Below, piece after piece: positions 28,716 through 39,652 of a stretch of DNA of 64,000 nt. Numbering within the stretch: the stretch's first letter is position 1; each line of letters opens with the position of its first letter. The DNA lies in assembly GCA_937981995.1 (NCBI GenBank), contig CALJNC010000018.1:1-64000 (forward strand). The letters run 5' to 3'. Below the pieces are notes generated by a model that worked only from the letters and a program-made list of their open reading frames with translations, was not told the DNA's origin and did no database searches. A program made the position numbers and the translations under genes. This stretch comes from an uncultured Chitinophagaceae bacterium (GTDB lineage: Bacteria; Bacteroidota; Bacteroidia; Chitinophagales; Chitinophagaceae).

Positions 28716-30266
28716 ATGATAGCTCAAATAAAGTATTTATTATTCTTACTCGTGGTAAGCTTTCTTTTTAGCAATTGCCAAAATGAATCTATAAATCCTT
28801 TAGAAAATACAAGCGATGATAATTTTTGCGAAAGCATTCATAGAAACGATTGCATTAGCTTAAGTAAACAGTTACAAGATGTAGATTCCTTAATGAAAAC
28901 AAAAACCGGCGTTTACGTATTAGAAGATGGTGCGAATGCCATGATTACAAGAGCATGGCTAAGTGAATATGCCCAAGAAAGCATAGACATTCAGTACTTT
29001 ATTTTTTCTATGGATAATGTAGGCCTCATAGCCTGCGACTATTTGGTACGAGCAGCAGACAGAGGGGTAAAGGTACGTATACTAGTAGATGACATTATGG
29101 TAGACGCTCCCATAAGTTATGTTTTAAGCTTGGCTGCGCATAAAAATATTGAAATAAAAATTTATAACCCAGGAGTAAACCTTGGGAAAAACCTCTGGGG
29201 TAAACTAAAAAGTTTTGGTAGTGATTTTGTAAAATCAAACCAGCGAATGCACAACAAAACATTTATGGTAGATAATAAGGTTGTGATTACAGGTGGTCGA
29301 AACATTGCTGATGAATATTTTGATTATGACCACGAATATAATTTTAGAGATCGTGATATATTATTGTTAGGTGTAGGAACTCAAGCAGTCCGTAATTCGT
29401 TTGAAAAATTTTGGGAATCTAACATAAGCAAAGATGTAAAAAAAGTAGCCAAAGAAACTGACAAGCCATTTGCTGACACCATCGCATTTACTCAATTACA
29501 TCAATACGCATGTAACCCAGAAAATTTTTGGCCACAAGTACGCACCCGCATCAAAAACTTGCCATCTGTTTTTTCTGAACTCAAAAAATCGGGTGATCTT
29601 GTTTGGACAGATTCCGTCACTTTTGTGAGTGACATCCCCGGGAAAAATGATGGCAAAAAAGGCTTGTATGGTGGTGGAAAATCGACAGATAAATTAGTTG
29701 AACTCGTTTCTAAGGCAAAAACGAGCGTAGACATTCAAACGCCTTATTTAATTCCAACACAACAAAGTATAAAACTCTTTAAAGACGCAATTAATCGGGG
29801 CGTAAAAATTAGAATTCTTACTAATAGCCTAGCCTCCACGGATAATGTAGAAGCATTTAGTGGGTACCAACGCAACCGTAAAGAACTCTTAAAAACCGGT
29901 GTGCGCATATTTGAATTCAGACCAGACGCGGCAGAAAGAAGCAAAATTATGACGGGCGAGTTACAGGAGAAATTAGATTATAAACCCATTTTTGGTCTAC
30001 ATGCCAAGAGTATGATAATTGATGGAAATACAACAGTAATTGGCACTTTTAATTTGGACCCTCGTAGTGCCAATTTGAATACTGAATGTCTTGTAATCGT
30101 AAAAGATAAAAAAATAACAGCTGGCGTTTTAGCCGGAATGGAAATTGAATTCAAGGCGGAAAACTCATGGGAAACAACCTTAAAAAGTAACCCAGACAAA
30201 GAAGTAGGATATAAGAAACGAATCAAATCATTTAGCCGAAGAATCGTACCAAAGAATATTTTATAA
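28716..30266 (+). CDS. Phospholipase D family lipoprotein (cardiolipin synthase-like)
   Basis: Two HKD motifs: HNKTFMVDNKVVITGGRN and HAKSMIIDGNTTVIGTFNLDPRS; lipobox FLFSNC. Confidence 0.93.
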   Translation: MIAQIKYLLFLLVVSFLFSNCQNESINPLENTSDDNFCESIHRNDCISLSKQLQDVDSLMKTKTGVYVLEDGANAMITRAWLSEYAQESIDIQYFIFSMDNVGLIACDYLVRAADRGVKVRILVDDIMVDAPISYVLSLAAHKNIEIKIYNPGVNLGKNLWGKLKSFGSDFVKSNQRMHNKTFMVDNKVVITGGRNIADEYFDYDHEYNFRDRDILLLGVGTQAVRNSFEKFWESNISKDVKKVAKETDKPFADTIAFTQLHQYACNPENFWPQVRTRIKNLPSVFSELKKSGDLVWTDSVTFVSDIPGKNDGKKGLYGGGKSTDKLVELVSKAKTSVDIQTPYLIPTQQSIKLFKDAINRGVKIRILTNSLASTDNVEAFSGYQRNRKELLKTGVRIFEFRPDAAERSKIMTGELQEKLDYKPIFGLHAKSMIIDGNTTVIGTFNLDPRSANLNTECLVIVKDKKITAGVLAGMEIEFKAENSWETTLKSNPDKEVGYKKRIKSFSRRIVPKNIL

Positions 30267-30360
30267 CCAGAGTTCTTTTGTAAAATGAAAATGCCAATAT
30301 TATCCTAAATAGCGCGGTATAAATACAAATAATAAAATTATAACGTTAGTATAGTATAAT

Positions 30361-31257
30361 TTGAACTATATGAAAAAAACAACCCTCATTACATCTTGCA
30401 TGATCATCATATTTAATGTTACACATGCTCAAAAAATTAAGATTACGGATGTCTCAGTTTTTACGGGAGTTCACTCCTCTACTGCGGCACCCTATTCCGA
30501 AAACGATAAAAGTAATCTAAATGCCAACTTTAGTCTGCCAACTTTTATATCTGATTATAATTATATCGGTTATGATTTTAATTATATAGAAAAATATCAA
30601 ACGGGTATTCTTGCAGGATTTACAGTGGGAGATAAGCATAAAATTAGAATAGGCATAAGTGGCTCTAATAATAATATGGGTTGGCGCGGTTACAAAAACC
30701 AAAATAAGAGCTATCGTTATGATACATTAATTTCATCTCGGACAGGTCAAGAAATTTATGTTGATTCACTACACAGTAAAACATTATCATATAACCATAA
30801 AGCACAATCAATAAACTTTCATGCTGATTATTTACGAACCATAAACCCTAGAAATAAACTATCAGCTTATTTAGGGGCGGGTATAAACTTAGGAGGTTCT
30901 ATTAGTAATAAACTTATAGCTAACTACTATGAATATGGATATGTAACACCTATCCTAAATAACAGTCCTTCTTTTGGTTTCCCAAATAATCAGTCCAAGA
31001 ATGAATCTCAAATACAAACTCTTTCGGCACTTACAAATTTCAATTTACGCACACTGATAGGAATTAATTACCGTTTTTCCAATCGAACTCCAGTGTTACG
31101 AAATACTAATATTTTTGCAGAGGGAAATTTAGGCGTGGACTATATTAATACGAAAGAATCAAATTCTAAAATGGGTTTTAGTCGAGGGCTAAATGTTGGA
31201 ATACGCGTTACCTTACAGCACCCAAGGGGGCACAATAGAAACAAAAGAAGAATTTAA
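30361..31257 (+). CDS. Hypothetical outer-membrane beta-barrel-like protein
   Basis: Signal peptide (MKKTTLITSCMIIIFNVTHAQ), amphipathic strand pattern. Confidence 0.55.
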   Translation: MNYMKKTTLITSCMIIIFNVTHAQKIKITDVSVFTGVHSSTAAPYSENDKSNLNANFSLPTFISDYNYIGYDFNYIEKYQTGILAGFTVGDKHKIRIGISGSNNNMGWRGYKNQNKSYRYDTLISSRTGQEIYVDSLHSKTLSYNHKAQSINFHADYLRTINPRNKLSAYLGAGINLGGSISNKLIANYYEYGYVTPILNNSPSFGFPNNQSKNESQIQTLSALTNFNLRTLIGINYRFSNRTPVLRNTNIFAEGNLGVDYINTKESNSKMGFSRGLNVGIRVTLQHPRGHNRNKRRI

Positions 31258-31329
31258 AAGTGCATAAGTACTAAAAATTTTAACCGATAAGACTCCCTAC
31301 TTGATTGTATCTGCTACCTTTGCTTCCGT

Positions 31330-32526
31330 ATGAAAACAGCTTACATAATTGATGCAGTAAGAACGCCCGTTGGGAAATATGGCGGAACGCTAAGTTCAAT
31401 TCGTCCTGATGATTTATTAGCGATGGTCATTAAAGGAATTGTAGATCGTAACCCAAGTATTGATACTTCAAAAATTGAAGATGTAATAGCGGGTGCCGCA
31501 AATCAAGCAGGTGAAGATAATCGCGATGTTGCTCGTATGGCAGCCTTGCTCGCCGGACTTCCTGATAGTGTGGGTGGTAATACCGTAAATCGTTTGTGCG
31601 CATCAGGCTTACAAGCAATTATGGATGCGAGCCGTGCCATTATGTGTGGCGATGGCGAAATGTATTTAGCCGGTGGTGTAGAAAGCATGAGTCGTGCCCC
31701 AATGGTTTTAGCAAAAGCTACAAACGCATTTTCCCGCAATGCGGAAATTTATGATACAACTATTGGTTGGCGTTTTATAAATAAAAAACTTGCAGAAATG
31801 CACTACCCTTTTGGTATGGGCGAAACGGCGGAGAATGTTGCTGAGCGTTGGGAAATTTCTCGTGAAGAACAAGATGCCTTTGCACATAGCTCGCAAGAAA
31901 AATATGACGCAGCGCATAAAGCAAATAAATTTAAAGATGAGCTTCTTCCGGTATCAGTGCCTCAAAGAAAAAAAGAGGATATCATTTTTGATGAAGATGA
32001 ACACCCAAGACTTTCTGGTTTAGAGAAATTAGCAAGTTTAAATCCGGCATTTAAAAAAGGAGGAACTGTAACGGCCGGCAATGCAAGTGGAATAAACGAT
32101 GGTGCTGCCATGCTTTTAATAGCAAATGAAGATGCTGTAGAAAAGTATAAGCTCAAACCAATAGCCAAAATAAAAGCTATGGCCATAGCAGGAGTAGAAC
32201 CTGCTGTAATGGGTATAGGGCCGGTGCCTGCTACCAAAAAGGCCCTGGAACGAGCAGGATTAAGCGTTGAAGAGTTAGACGTAATAGAATTAAACGAAGC
32301 CTTTGCATCGCAGAGTATTGCATGCATGCGTGATTTAAAACTTGATCCTAAAAAAGTAAACATTAATGGTGGATCCATTGCTATTGGTCATCCTTTAGGA
32401 GGAAGTGGAGCCCGTATTTCTACTACTCTCTTACATGAAATGGTAAAGCAAGATGCCAAATACGGATTGGCTACTATGTGCGTTGGTGTAGGACAAGGTG
32501 CGGCTATTATTTTTGAGCGAGTTTAA
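31330..32526 (+). CDS. Acetyl-CoA C-acyltransferase (thiolase)
   Basis: NRLCASGLQAI active-site Cys, NGGSIAIGHPLGGSGAR, MCVGVGQGAA. Confidence 0.95.
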   Translation: MKTAYIIDAVRTPVGKYGGTLSSIRPDDLLAMVIKGIVDRNPSIDTSKIEDVIAGAANQAGEDNRDVARMAALLAGLPDSVGGNTVNRLCASGLQAIMDASRAIMCGDGEMYLAGGVESMSRAPMVLAKATNAFSRNAEIYDTTIGWRFINKKLAEMHYPFGMGETAENVAERWEISREEQDAFAHSSQEKYDAAHKANKFKDELLPVSVPQRKKEDIIFDEDEHPRLSGLEKLASLNPAFKKGGTVTAGNASGINDGAAMLLIANEDAVEKYKLKPIAKIKAMAIAGVEPAVMGIGPVPATKKALERAGLSVEELDVIELNEAFASQSIACMRDLKLDPKKVNINGGSIAIGHPLGGSGARISTTLLHEMVKQDAKYGLATMCVGVGQGAAIIFERV

Positions 32527-32749
32527 ATTTATTTACATATCAAAAATTGCTGCATTGTATACGCAAAGTGTACATGCCACAACTGTCATAAGCGCTGTGA
32601 ATGAAATTGAAATTTTAAATACTAGTCTTAGTAGAAAAAATTGAAAGAAGTTGGTAATACTAAACGATTAATAAACTCGTTTTATAATTAATTGGATTAT
32701 TAACTATCTTTAAGTTAATCTATTCTTGCGTCAAGTAAATCCCTAGCTT

Positions 32750-33408
32750 ATGAAACGTTTAAAAATTTTATTACTATAGCTATATTCATCTCACCAAAGG
32801 TCAATGCGCAGCTAATGGATATAATAGGTGGTGCAATTTTTTGCCCTTTTAGCGATGGCAATACGGCCGTGGGTGGTACCATACAATATCAAATGGTAGG
32901 AAATGCTACCTTATGGTCAGCAACTAATGAAGCTTGGAAAATAAGCCCTGCTGGTCCACCTGCTTATATAATGAAATGGTTTCAAAATGGAATACCCTTA
33001 GCTACAAATGTAGACTCAGTTAATGTATGTGATCCATTACCTAAATTAATTACAGCTGAGCTTACACTTACGTGCCCTAATAAAGTAATAGTTGATTCAA
33101 TTATTACAGTGCAACAAGATTACTGCTGTGATTGTTATTTCCCTAATGCATTTACGCCCAACCTTGATGGAAACAATGATGTTTTTAGAGCAATTACTCC
33201 TGCCACTGATAAAGTTAAATATGAATTACAAGTGTACAACAGTTGGGGTGCAAGAGTTTTTAGTACCAACCAAGTGGAAGGGTACTGGAATGGAAATTAC
33301 AAAGGCGAACCAGCACCAATTGGAAGCTATTATTTTCAATGTAAATTAAAATGTGAGAATAAAGAGGATGACGTTTATATTAAGGGTGATATCATGCTTA
33401 TTAGATAA
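32750..33408 (+). pseudogene. Secreted gliding-motility-associated C-terminal domain protein with frameshift in signal peptide
   Basis: ATG at 32750 reads MKRLKILLL*; one extra A in the A5 run at 32761-32765 gives MKRLKNFITIAIFISPKVNAQ-LMDIIGG... in frame with ORF 32815..33408. C-term CYFPNAFTPNLDGNNDVFRAI...YNSWGARVFSTN. Confidence 0.75.
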
Positions 33409-33500
33409 TAATCTTCCGTTTGAAATAGATTTACTAAAAAAGTCATTAGTAAAGAAACTTAGCATAAATTTGCATAACCAAATGATTATCAACACTTTAA

Positions 33501-33989
33501 ATGAGTAACCCCCAGTGCCATATCTTTAATATCGTCATATCAAAACTTGTAACAGATATGCAAAACGCATGGAATAACCGTGATATGGAAGCAATGGGAG
33601 AACTCCTTGATAAAGATATTATTGTTTACGTTGAACCTTTTACCTTAAATAAATTTTCTATTTCTCCAGAAAAAATTGAGGGTAAAGAGAATGTTTTAAA
33701 ATTTACTGAGCAACTAATAAAAAAACTGCCTCTACGATATTCGGTGGAGTATAATAAAGATACTCCTTCAAAAAATTTGACGTACCGAAAATTTTTTTAT
33801 GAAATAAAGGCTTGGGGATATTTCGAAACTTTAATATCAGAACATGGAAAATTTAAAGAATTTAAAGTAGGAGGATATGAAAATGTACGGGCTGAAAAAC
33901 TCACTACATTTTACGTACTAAAAAATATCGCAATTCATAAAGTAAAAACATTCTTAGCCAAAAAGCAACAAACTTCTTTAGCCGAATAA
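33501..33989 (+). CDS. SnoaL/NTF2-like protein
   Basis: MQNAWNNRDMEAMGELLDKDIIVYVEPF..; fold-level call. Confidence 0.6.
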   Translation: MSNPQCHIFNIVISKLVTDMQNAWNNRDMEAMGELLDKDIIVYVEPFTLNKFSISPEKIEGKENVLKFTEQLIKKLPLRYSVEYNKDTPSKNLTYRKFFYEIKAWGYFETLISEHGKFKEFKVGGYENVRAEKLTTFYVLKNIAIHKVKTFLAKKQQTSLAE

Positions 33990-34011
33990 ATGTCATAAAT
34001 TTACTTCCAAA

Positions 34012-35073
34012 TTATAAGGCATTCAATACTTTAAGTACGGCATCAATCGTTTCATCGCTTTGAGCGATATAATTTCCAATTCTAAATCCACCACGTGCTT
34101 TATGCCCCTTAAAGCCGGAAATGTTTTCACGTACAAAGTCATTAATTAACTGTTGTTCTACACCCTTATTTTTAGCATCAAATACAATATTTGTACTACT
34201 CCTATGCTCAGGCAAAATAATATTCTCAATATTTTTATTTTGATCTATTCCATGATATAAGCGCTGAGCACGAACGTTCGTTTCTTTACTTAAAAAGTCT
34301 ACACCGCCTTTTTCCTTTATCCATTCAAGCATTTTTAAACTTGCACAAATTTGAAAAATGGGTGGCGTATTATAATTTGAATTTTTATTAGCTAAATTTT
34401 TATAACTAAAAACGGCAGGGATAGTATCTTTTGCAGTATTTAAAAAATGCTCCTTTATTAAAAGCATACTTAAACCTGCGGGGCCAAAATTTTTCTGAGC
34501 ACATGCCATTACTAATTCTACTGAATCAAAATCTATTTTCCTTGAAAAAATATCGCTGCTCATATCTACAACTGTAGGAATATCTACCTTAGGAAATGCC
34601 GTAAACTGGGTACCCTGGATTGTATTGTTTGAGCAATACTGCAAATAGCTACCATCCAGCTTATTGATCTCTAATGCCGGAATGGAAGTATAATTTGTAT
34701 CTCTGCTCGAAGCTATAATTTCGGCAGCACCATACGCCTTAGCATATTCCGCGGCTTTCATACTCCAATAGCCCGTATCAATAATCTGTACTTTGCCTCG
34801 GGCATGTAAAAAATTCATGGGTATTTGAGCAAAGTGCATGCGTCCTCCACCCTGAAGAAATAAAATTTTAAAGTCATCAGGTACAGCAAGCAATTCTTTG
34901 GTCAAGGAAATTACTTTGTCCAAAATTTCTAAAAACAAATCTGTACGATGACCAATTTCTAAAATTGAAAACTCAGTTCCTTCATATGCGATTACTCCTT
35001 TGGCAATTTTATCTAAAACAGCCGGTGGGTAAACTGATGGACCTGAAGCTACATTATATTTTTTCTTTGTCAT
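34012..35073 (-). CDS. serC: Phosphoserine aminotransferase (class V aminotransferase)
   Basis: KYNVASGPSVYPPAVLDKI, FLQGGGRMHFAQIPMN, MACAQKNFGPAGLSMLLIKE (PLP Lys), HKARGGFRIGNYIAQ. Confidence 0.9.
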   Translation of the reverse strand: MTKKKYNVASGPSVYPPAVLDKIAKGVIAYEGTEFSILEIGHRTDLFLEILDKVISLTKELLAVPDDFKILFLQGGGRMHFAQIPMNFLHARGKVQIIDTGYWSMKAAEYAKAYGAAEIIASSRDTNYTSIPALEINKLDGSYLQYCSNNTIQGTQFTAFPKVDIPTVVDMSSDIFSRKIDFDSVELVMACAQKNFGPAGLSMLLIKEHFLNTAKDTIPAVFSYKNLANKNSNYNTPPIFQICASLKMLEWIKEKGGVDFLSKETNVRAQRLYHGIDQNKNIENIILPEHRSSTNIVFDAKNKGVEQQLINDFVRENISGFKGHKARGGFRIGNYIAQSDETIDAVLKVLNAL

Positions 35074-35638
35074 CTTCTTGATTAAAGCCAGTTACTCCTC
35101 CACTCACGGCAAGTTTCATTGCATCGCTTGCATCCATATTTAATTCCTGAATATTCTGCCTATCAAGAATATAATGAAAACCGCTAATGGCATACGCATG
35201 CGGCATGTACACCATCACATTACCGGGTAAATTTATTTGTGATAAATCCTCTTGCGTAATAAAACCAACGCGGTACATAATTGGGTGTTCGCTCATTTTA
35301 ACCAAAACCGGATTGGTAAATTTTCTTTTATCTCCTACAAAGCCATCAGCAAAATCTTTAACTGCAGTATACACAACTTTCAGTCCTGGAATTTTATCTA
35401 TAATTTGATCAAATAAATCAAGTATTAATCTACCAAAAAAGAAACGAGAACCTAAATAGCCAATAAGAATAAACGCAGCCACCACTATCACAAAACCTAT
35501 ACCCCGTGGCATACCAGGTATAATAGTATCTACAAAATCAAAAACGTAATACGCTAAACCAAAGGTTATCAAAAAAGGAGAAATAATGACAATCCCTTGC
35601 AAGAGGTAGCGTAGAATATTTGCCAATATAGATTTCAT
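35054..35638 (-). CDS. DUF502 family membrane protein
   Basis: RYLLQGIVIISPFLITFGLAYYVFDFVDTIIPGMPRGIG, IPGLKVVYTAVKDFAD; overlaps serC start by 20 bp. Confidence 0.9.
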   Translation of the reverse strand: MKSILANILRYLLQGIVIISPFLITFGLAYYVFDFVDTIIPGMPRGIGFVIVVAAFILIGYLGSRFFFGRLILDLFDQIIDKIPGLKVVYTAVKDFADGFVGDKRKFTNPVLVKMSEHPIMYRVGFITQEDLSQINLPGNVMVYMPHAYAISGFHYILDRQNIQELNMDASDAMKLAVSGGVTGFNQEDDKEKI

Positions 35639-35816
35639 ATGACAAAGATAGTTTTATATCTCTTGAATCAGTCTAATCTAATTGGTCCTTTACTTTTTTA
35701 AGTCAGGAACAAAGAGCATCCCCTTTGTGGCAATTATGTTTTTTAAAGGTAAAAAGTACGAAAAAAATTAATACATAAAATAATAGACATCCTTTAATCC
35801 ATCTTACATTTAAAAA

Positions 35817-36902
35817 ATGTCAGTACAGCCTCATGCTCCTTTTTCGTGCACCTATACACCGCAACTTCCTGAATTACTTCAAAAGCTTGGATGCAGCTTA
35901 GCTGTTAGCACCTATCAAGCAGGCAAAATAATTTTTCTTTCTCCCAAGGATGAAAATTCCATTATTCAACTCCCAAGAACGTTTAATAAACCAATGGGTA
36001 TTGCATTACACCCTACTAAGGATAAAATGGCCGTTGCTACAAAAGATGAAGTAATCGTATTGGCCAATTCTCAAGAGCTTGCAACACATTATCCTAAATC
36101 TCCTAATAAATATGACGCATTGTATATGCCACGCGCTACGTACCATACAGCCGGTTTGGATTTACATGATTTACACTTTGGTATATCGAATGGTCAAGAG
36201 AAATTGTATGCGGTAAACACTCTGTTCTCCTGCATAGTAAGCTTGGATGATGAAAATAGTTTTACTCCCTATTGGTCACCACCACAAATCAATCAATTAG
36301 AATCAATTGATGCCTGTCATTTAAATGGTTTGGCACTTGTAAATGGTATACCAAAGTATGCTACTAGTTTTAATCAGGGAAATACTCCACAAAGCTGGCG
36401 CGAAAATATTACAGAAACTGGAACCTTATATGACATTGAGAAAAACGAAGTCATTCTTAATAACTTAGCAATGCCCCATTCTCCTAAAATAATAAATGAT
36501 GAATTGTACTTATTACAAAGTGCAACCGGAGAATTGGTTAAAGTAAATACAGATAACAAAACTTGTGAACTCATTTATAAATTCAAAGGTTTTGTAAGAG
36601 GCATGGCTCATTACAAAGATTATTTATTTGTAGGTTTATCAAAGCTCCGTAAAAACTCATCAACTTTTGCCAAACTACCTTTTGCTAATGATGCGCAAGA
36701 GGCAGGGATGGTTGTAATTCACTTACCTACTAAAAGTCTTGTTGGTAAAATAACCTACCAAGCATCAGTGGATGAATTATACGAGATACAGGTATTAAGT
36801 AACAAATTAAGGCCGAACATCCTAAACACCTTAACACCGGACTATAAAGGTGGACTTATGACGCCTAACACAACCTTTTGGTCTAAGTTAGACAATGTAT
36901 AA
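35817..36902 (+). CDS. TIGR03032 family (DUF4915-like) protein
   Basis: LQKLGCSLAVSTYQAGKIIFLS, FNKPMGIALHP, PRATYHTAGLDLHDLHFG, CHLNGLALVNGIPKYATSF. Confidence 0.85.
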   Translation: MSVQPHAPFSCTYTPQLPELLQKLGCSLAVSTYQAGKIIFLSPKDENSIIQLPRTFNKPMGIALHPTKDKMAVATKDEVIVLANSQELATHYPKSPNKYDALYMPRATYHTAGLDLHDLHFGISNGQEKLYAVNTLFSCIVSLDDENSFTPYWSPPQINQLESIDACHLNGLALVNGIPKYATSFNQGNTPQSWRENITETGTLYDIEKNEVILNNLAMPHSPKIINDELYLLQSATGELVKVNTDNKTCELIYKFKGFVRGMAHYKDYLFVGLSKLRKNSSTFAKLPFANDAQEAGMVVIHLPTKSLVGKITYQASVDELYEIQVLSNKLRPNILNTLTPDYKGGLMTPNTTFWSKLDNV

Positions 36903-37008
36903 ATTTTTAACTTTTAGGACTAACGAAATGGTTTAAATTTACGTTTATCATAGTTCGTTTAAACCTTTCGCAGATTAATGCGTCTTAAACGACTACAAAA
37001 CTATATAC

Positions 37009-39576
37009 ATGAAATATCCCGTAAATGGAAGAAAAGAATTAAAACGGCTAGCCAAAAGACTATCCGTTTTAGTAGAAAAAGGGTTGGATAGAGAAAGCGT
37101 TCAGGTTCAACTTTTGATTGAAAAAATAAAATTCCTTTTTAGTAAAGCACGATTTAGTAAGCGATTTGTTCGTCGAGCTTTTGGAACAGCCTTAGTAATT
37201 TTAGGTTTGGGTTTTAGTCAACAACTAAGTGCACAAGCGAGTTTTGCCACTCCAGTTCAATTACCTTTTAATTTAGATAGTACAGATAACTTTGCATTTA
37301 CGGCAACAGCTGATTTAGATGGCGACGGCGATAATGACCTATTGGTGGGTGAGTACTACGGTAACCTCCAATACTTTCAAAATACCGGTACAAGCACAAG
37401 CCCATCTTTTGCAACAGCAGTCCAAAACCCTTTTGGTTTGACTGCAGGAAATGGAAATTGGGCTGAACCAAGCTTTGTAGATTTAGACAACGATGGCGAT
37501 TTAGATCTTCTTGTTTCAGAATCTCAATACAACTATACAACCTATGCGTATTCAGGAAACCTTTTGTATTTTGAAAACATAGGTTCAAGCATTGCACCTT
37601 CATTTGCAGCGCCAACAAACAGCCCATTTGGTTTACCAAATCTAACGAATGCGTTTGGACTTTGTGATTTTACTGATTTGGATAATGATGGAGATTATGA
37701 TTTAATGATGGTTGAGTATAATGCAACGAATTATACAGCGCAACTTAAATATTATCCAAATTTAGGTAGCTCAAGCCTCCCTAATTTTGGTCCGGCTCAG
37801 ACCAATCCTTTTGGATTAAGTTTACCTAGTAACACCGATATTGGATTTTTAGACTTTATGGATATTGATAATGATGGAGATCAAGATTTATTTTTGGGTA
37901 ATAGTAGTTCTTACAATTCTAATTTTCAATTTTATGACAATAATGGATCATCCTCAGTACCAAACTTTGCAGCGGGTGTAAGTAACCCATTTGGACTTAC
38001 TCCCTTAAATCAATTAAACCAATACTATAGTATTAATTCGTTATCCATTGTTGATATAGATGGAGATTCAGATTTAGATATTATAACTGGTACAGATTAT
38101 GGAGTGCTCGTATATTACGAAAATGTTTTTAATTCTACCGGACCGCTGGCCATTTCGAATATAGTATTGAGCAGCCCAACTTGCAACCCAGGAGGCGATG
38201 GATCTTTATGGGCATCAGCAAGTGGTGGAACACCCCCTATTGTATATAAAATTGGAACTGACTCAAATACTACTGGTAATTTTACAAATTTAGTTCCAGG
38301 TACCTATACGATACGTGTACGTGATAGTCTTAATACGATTATAGATAGCATAGTAACCATTAGTACACCAACTCCACCGATATTTGATACCAATAGTACT
38401 TTTGTTGGTAACGTTTCATGTAATGGCTTAAACGATGGTTTCGTTTTTGTAGGCGCTAATGGTAGCGCAAGCCCTTTAACCTATAATTTAATACCGGGAG
38501 GATCAAATAATAATGGTGGTTTTCAATCTGTAGGTGTAGGAAATTATCTTGTAGTAGTTACAGATCCTAACAATTGCTCCGATAGCTTAAATGTTACTGT
38601 TACTCAACCACCAGCAATTAATTTTGGAGTGGATAGCACAACCAATCTTACTTGTTTTGGCGCTACATCTGGAGCTCTTTACACAACCGCTACGGGTGGT
38701 AATGGAGGTTTTAATTATACTATTTCACCTATAGCTGGTATTCAAGCCAACCCAGGTGATTTTACAAACTTGCCTGCTGGTAGTTATACAATTACAGCAA
38801 CTGATTTAAATGGTTGTAGCTCAAGTGTAACTCAAACAATTACTCAACCACCAAATACCATTACTACGATAATTAGTAACCTCAATAATGTAAGTTGCTT
38901 TGGTGGTAATGACGGTAGCTTTATGGCTACATCAACAGGCTCTACAGGATTTAGTTATTCAGTAGTTCCATTAGTAGGTACGCAAGCGCCTTCAGGGACC
39001 TTTACAAACTTAACGGCCAACAATTATACTGTTACCGCAACCGATGCTATTGGATGTACAAATTCAAGTGTTGTGAATATTACACAACCTATTGCATTAA
39101 CATTGTCTATTACCAATGTGCAAGGTGCTAGCACAGGAATGAACGACGGCTCTATTACCGCACTTGCCGCAGGAGGCACGCCTGCTGTTACCTACAGTAT
39201 TTTGCCTAATGTGGGTACACAATTCCCCGCAGGAACATTTACAGGATTAGGTTTAGGTAATTACACAATTACTGCAACTGATGCAAATAATTGTACTACT
39301 ACAATTATGAGTACTGTTGGTTTTGTAACTGAATTAAGGGATCTTGAGAAACATAATATCAAAGTATATCCTAATCCAGTTGTTGATTTATTAAAACTAG
39401 AAAGTGATGTAGAAATTTCTGCATTATCCATTTTAGATATTACTGGGAAAGTAATAGAAACAATTGACAAGCCTGCTGAAAGTATTTCAATGAGAAACTT
39501 ACCTGAAGGTATTTATATTTTGAAACTTAGTTTAAAAAACGAAGGGACCGTTTATACCCGGATTACCAAACAGTAA
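37009..39576 (+). CDS. VCBS/FG-GAP + SprB-repeat protein, T9SS-sorted, with long cationic pre-signal extension
   Basis: DLDGDGDNDLLVGE repeats; SprB-type CNGLNDGFVFVGANG...; T9SS tail IKVYPNPVVDLLKLESD...TRITKQ. Confidence 0.9.
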   Translation: MKYPVNGRKELKRLAKRLSVLVEKGLDRESVQVQLLIEKIKFLFSKARFSKRFVRRAFGTALVILGLGFSQQLSAQASFATPVQLPFNLDSTDNFAFTATADLDGDGDNDLLVGEYYGNLQYFQNTGTSTSPSFATAVQNPFGLTAGNGNWAEPSFVDLDNDGDLDLLVSESQYNYTTYAYSGNLLYFENIGSSIAPSFAAPTNSPFGLPNLTNAFGLCDFTDLDNDGDYDLMMVEYNATNYTAQLKYYPNLGSSSLPNFGPAQTNPFGLSLPSNTDIGFLDFMDIDNDGDQDLFLGNSSSYNSNFQFYDNNGSSSVPNFAAGVSNPFGLTPLNQLNQYYSINSLSIVDIDGDSDLDIITGTDYGVLVYYENVFNSTGPLAISNIVLSSPTCNPGGDGSLWASASGGTPPIVYKIGTDSNTTGNFTNLVPGTYTIRVRDSLNTIIDSIVTISTPTPPIFDTNSTFVGNVSCNGLNDGFVFVGANGSASPLTYNLIPGGSNNNGGFQSVGVGNYLVVVTDPNNCSDSLNVTVTQPPAINFGVDSTTNLTCFGATSGALYTTATGGNGGFNYTISPIAGIQANPGDFTNLPAGSYTITATDLNGCSSSVTQTITQPPNTITTIISNLNNVSCFGGNDGSFMATSTGSTGFSYSVVPLVGTQAPSGTFTNLTANNYTVTATDAIGCTNSSVVNITQPIALTLSITNVQGASTGMNDGSITALAAGGTPAVTYSILPNVGTQFPAGTFTGLGLGNYTITATDANNCTTTIMSTVGFVTELRDLEKHNIKVYPNPVVDLLKLESDVEISALSILDITGKVIETIDKPAESISMRNLPEGIYILKLSLKNEGTVYTRITKQ

Positions 39577-39596
39577 AATTGTTCTTTAAAATTAGG

Positions 39597-39628
39597 AAGC
39601 GACCAGAATTATCTGGTCGTTTTTTTAC
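39597..39628 (+). terminator. Rho-independent terminator
   Basis: GCGACCAGAattaTCTGGTCGTTTTTTT. Confidence 0.8.
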
Positions 39629-39652
39629 AAAAAAAATTGTACCTTCAATAAT

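Noticed and set aside
31962-32378. 138-aa minus-strand ORF inside the thiolase gene
   Set aside because: Shadow ORF of a conserved CDS with low-complexity composition.
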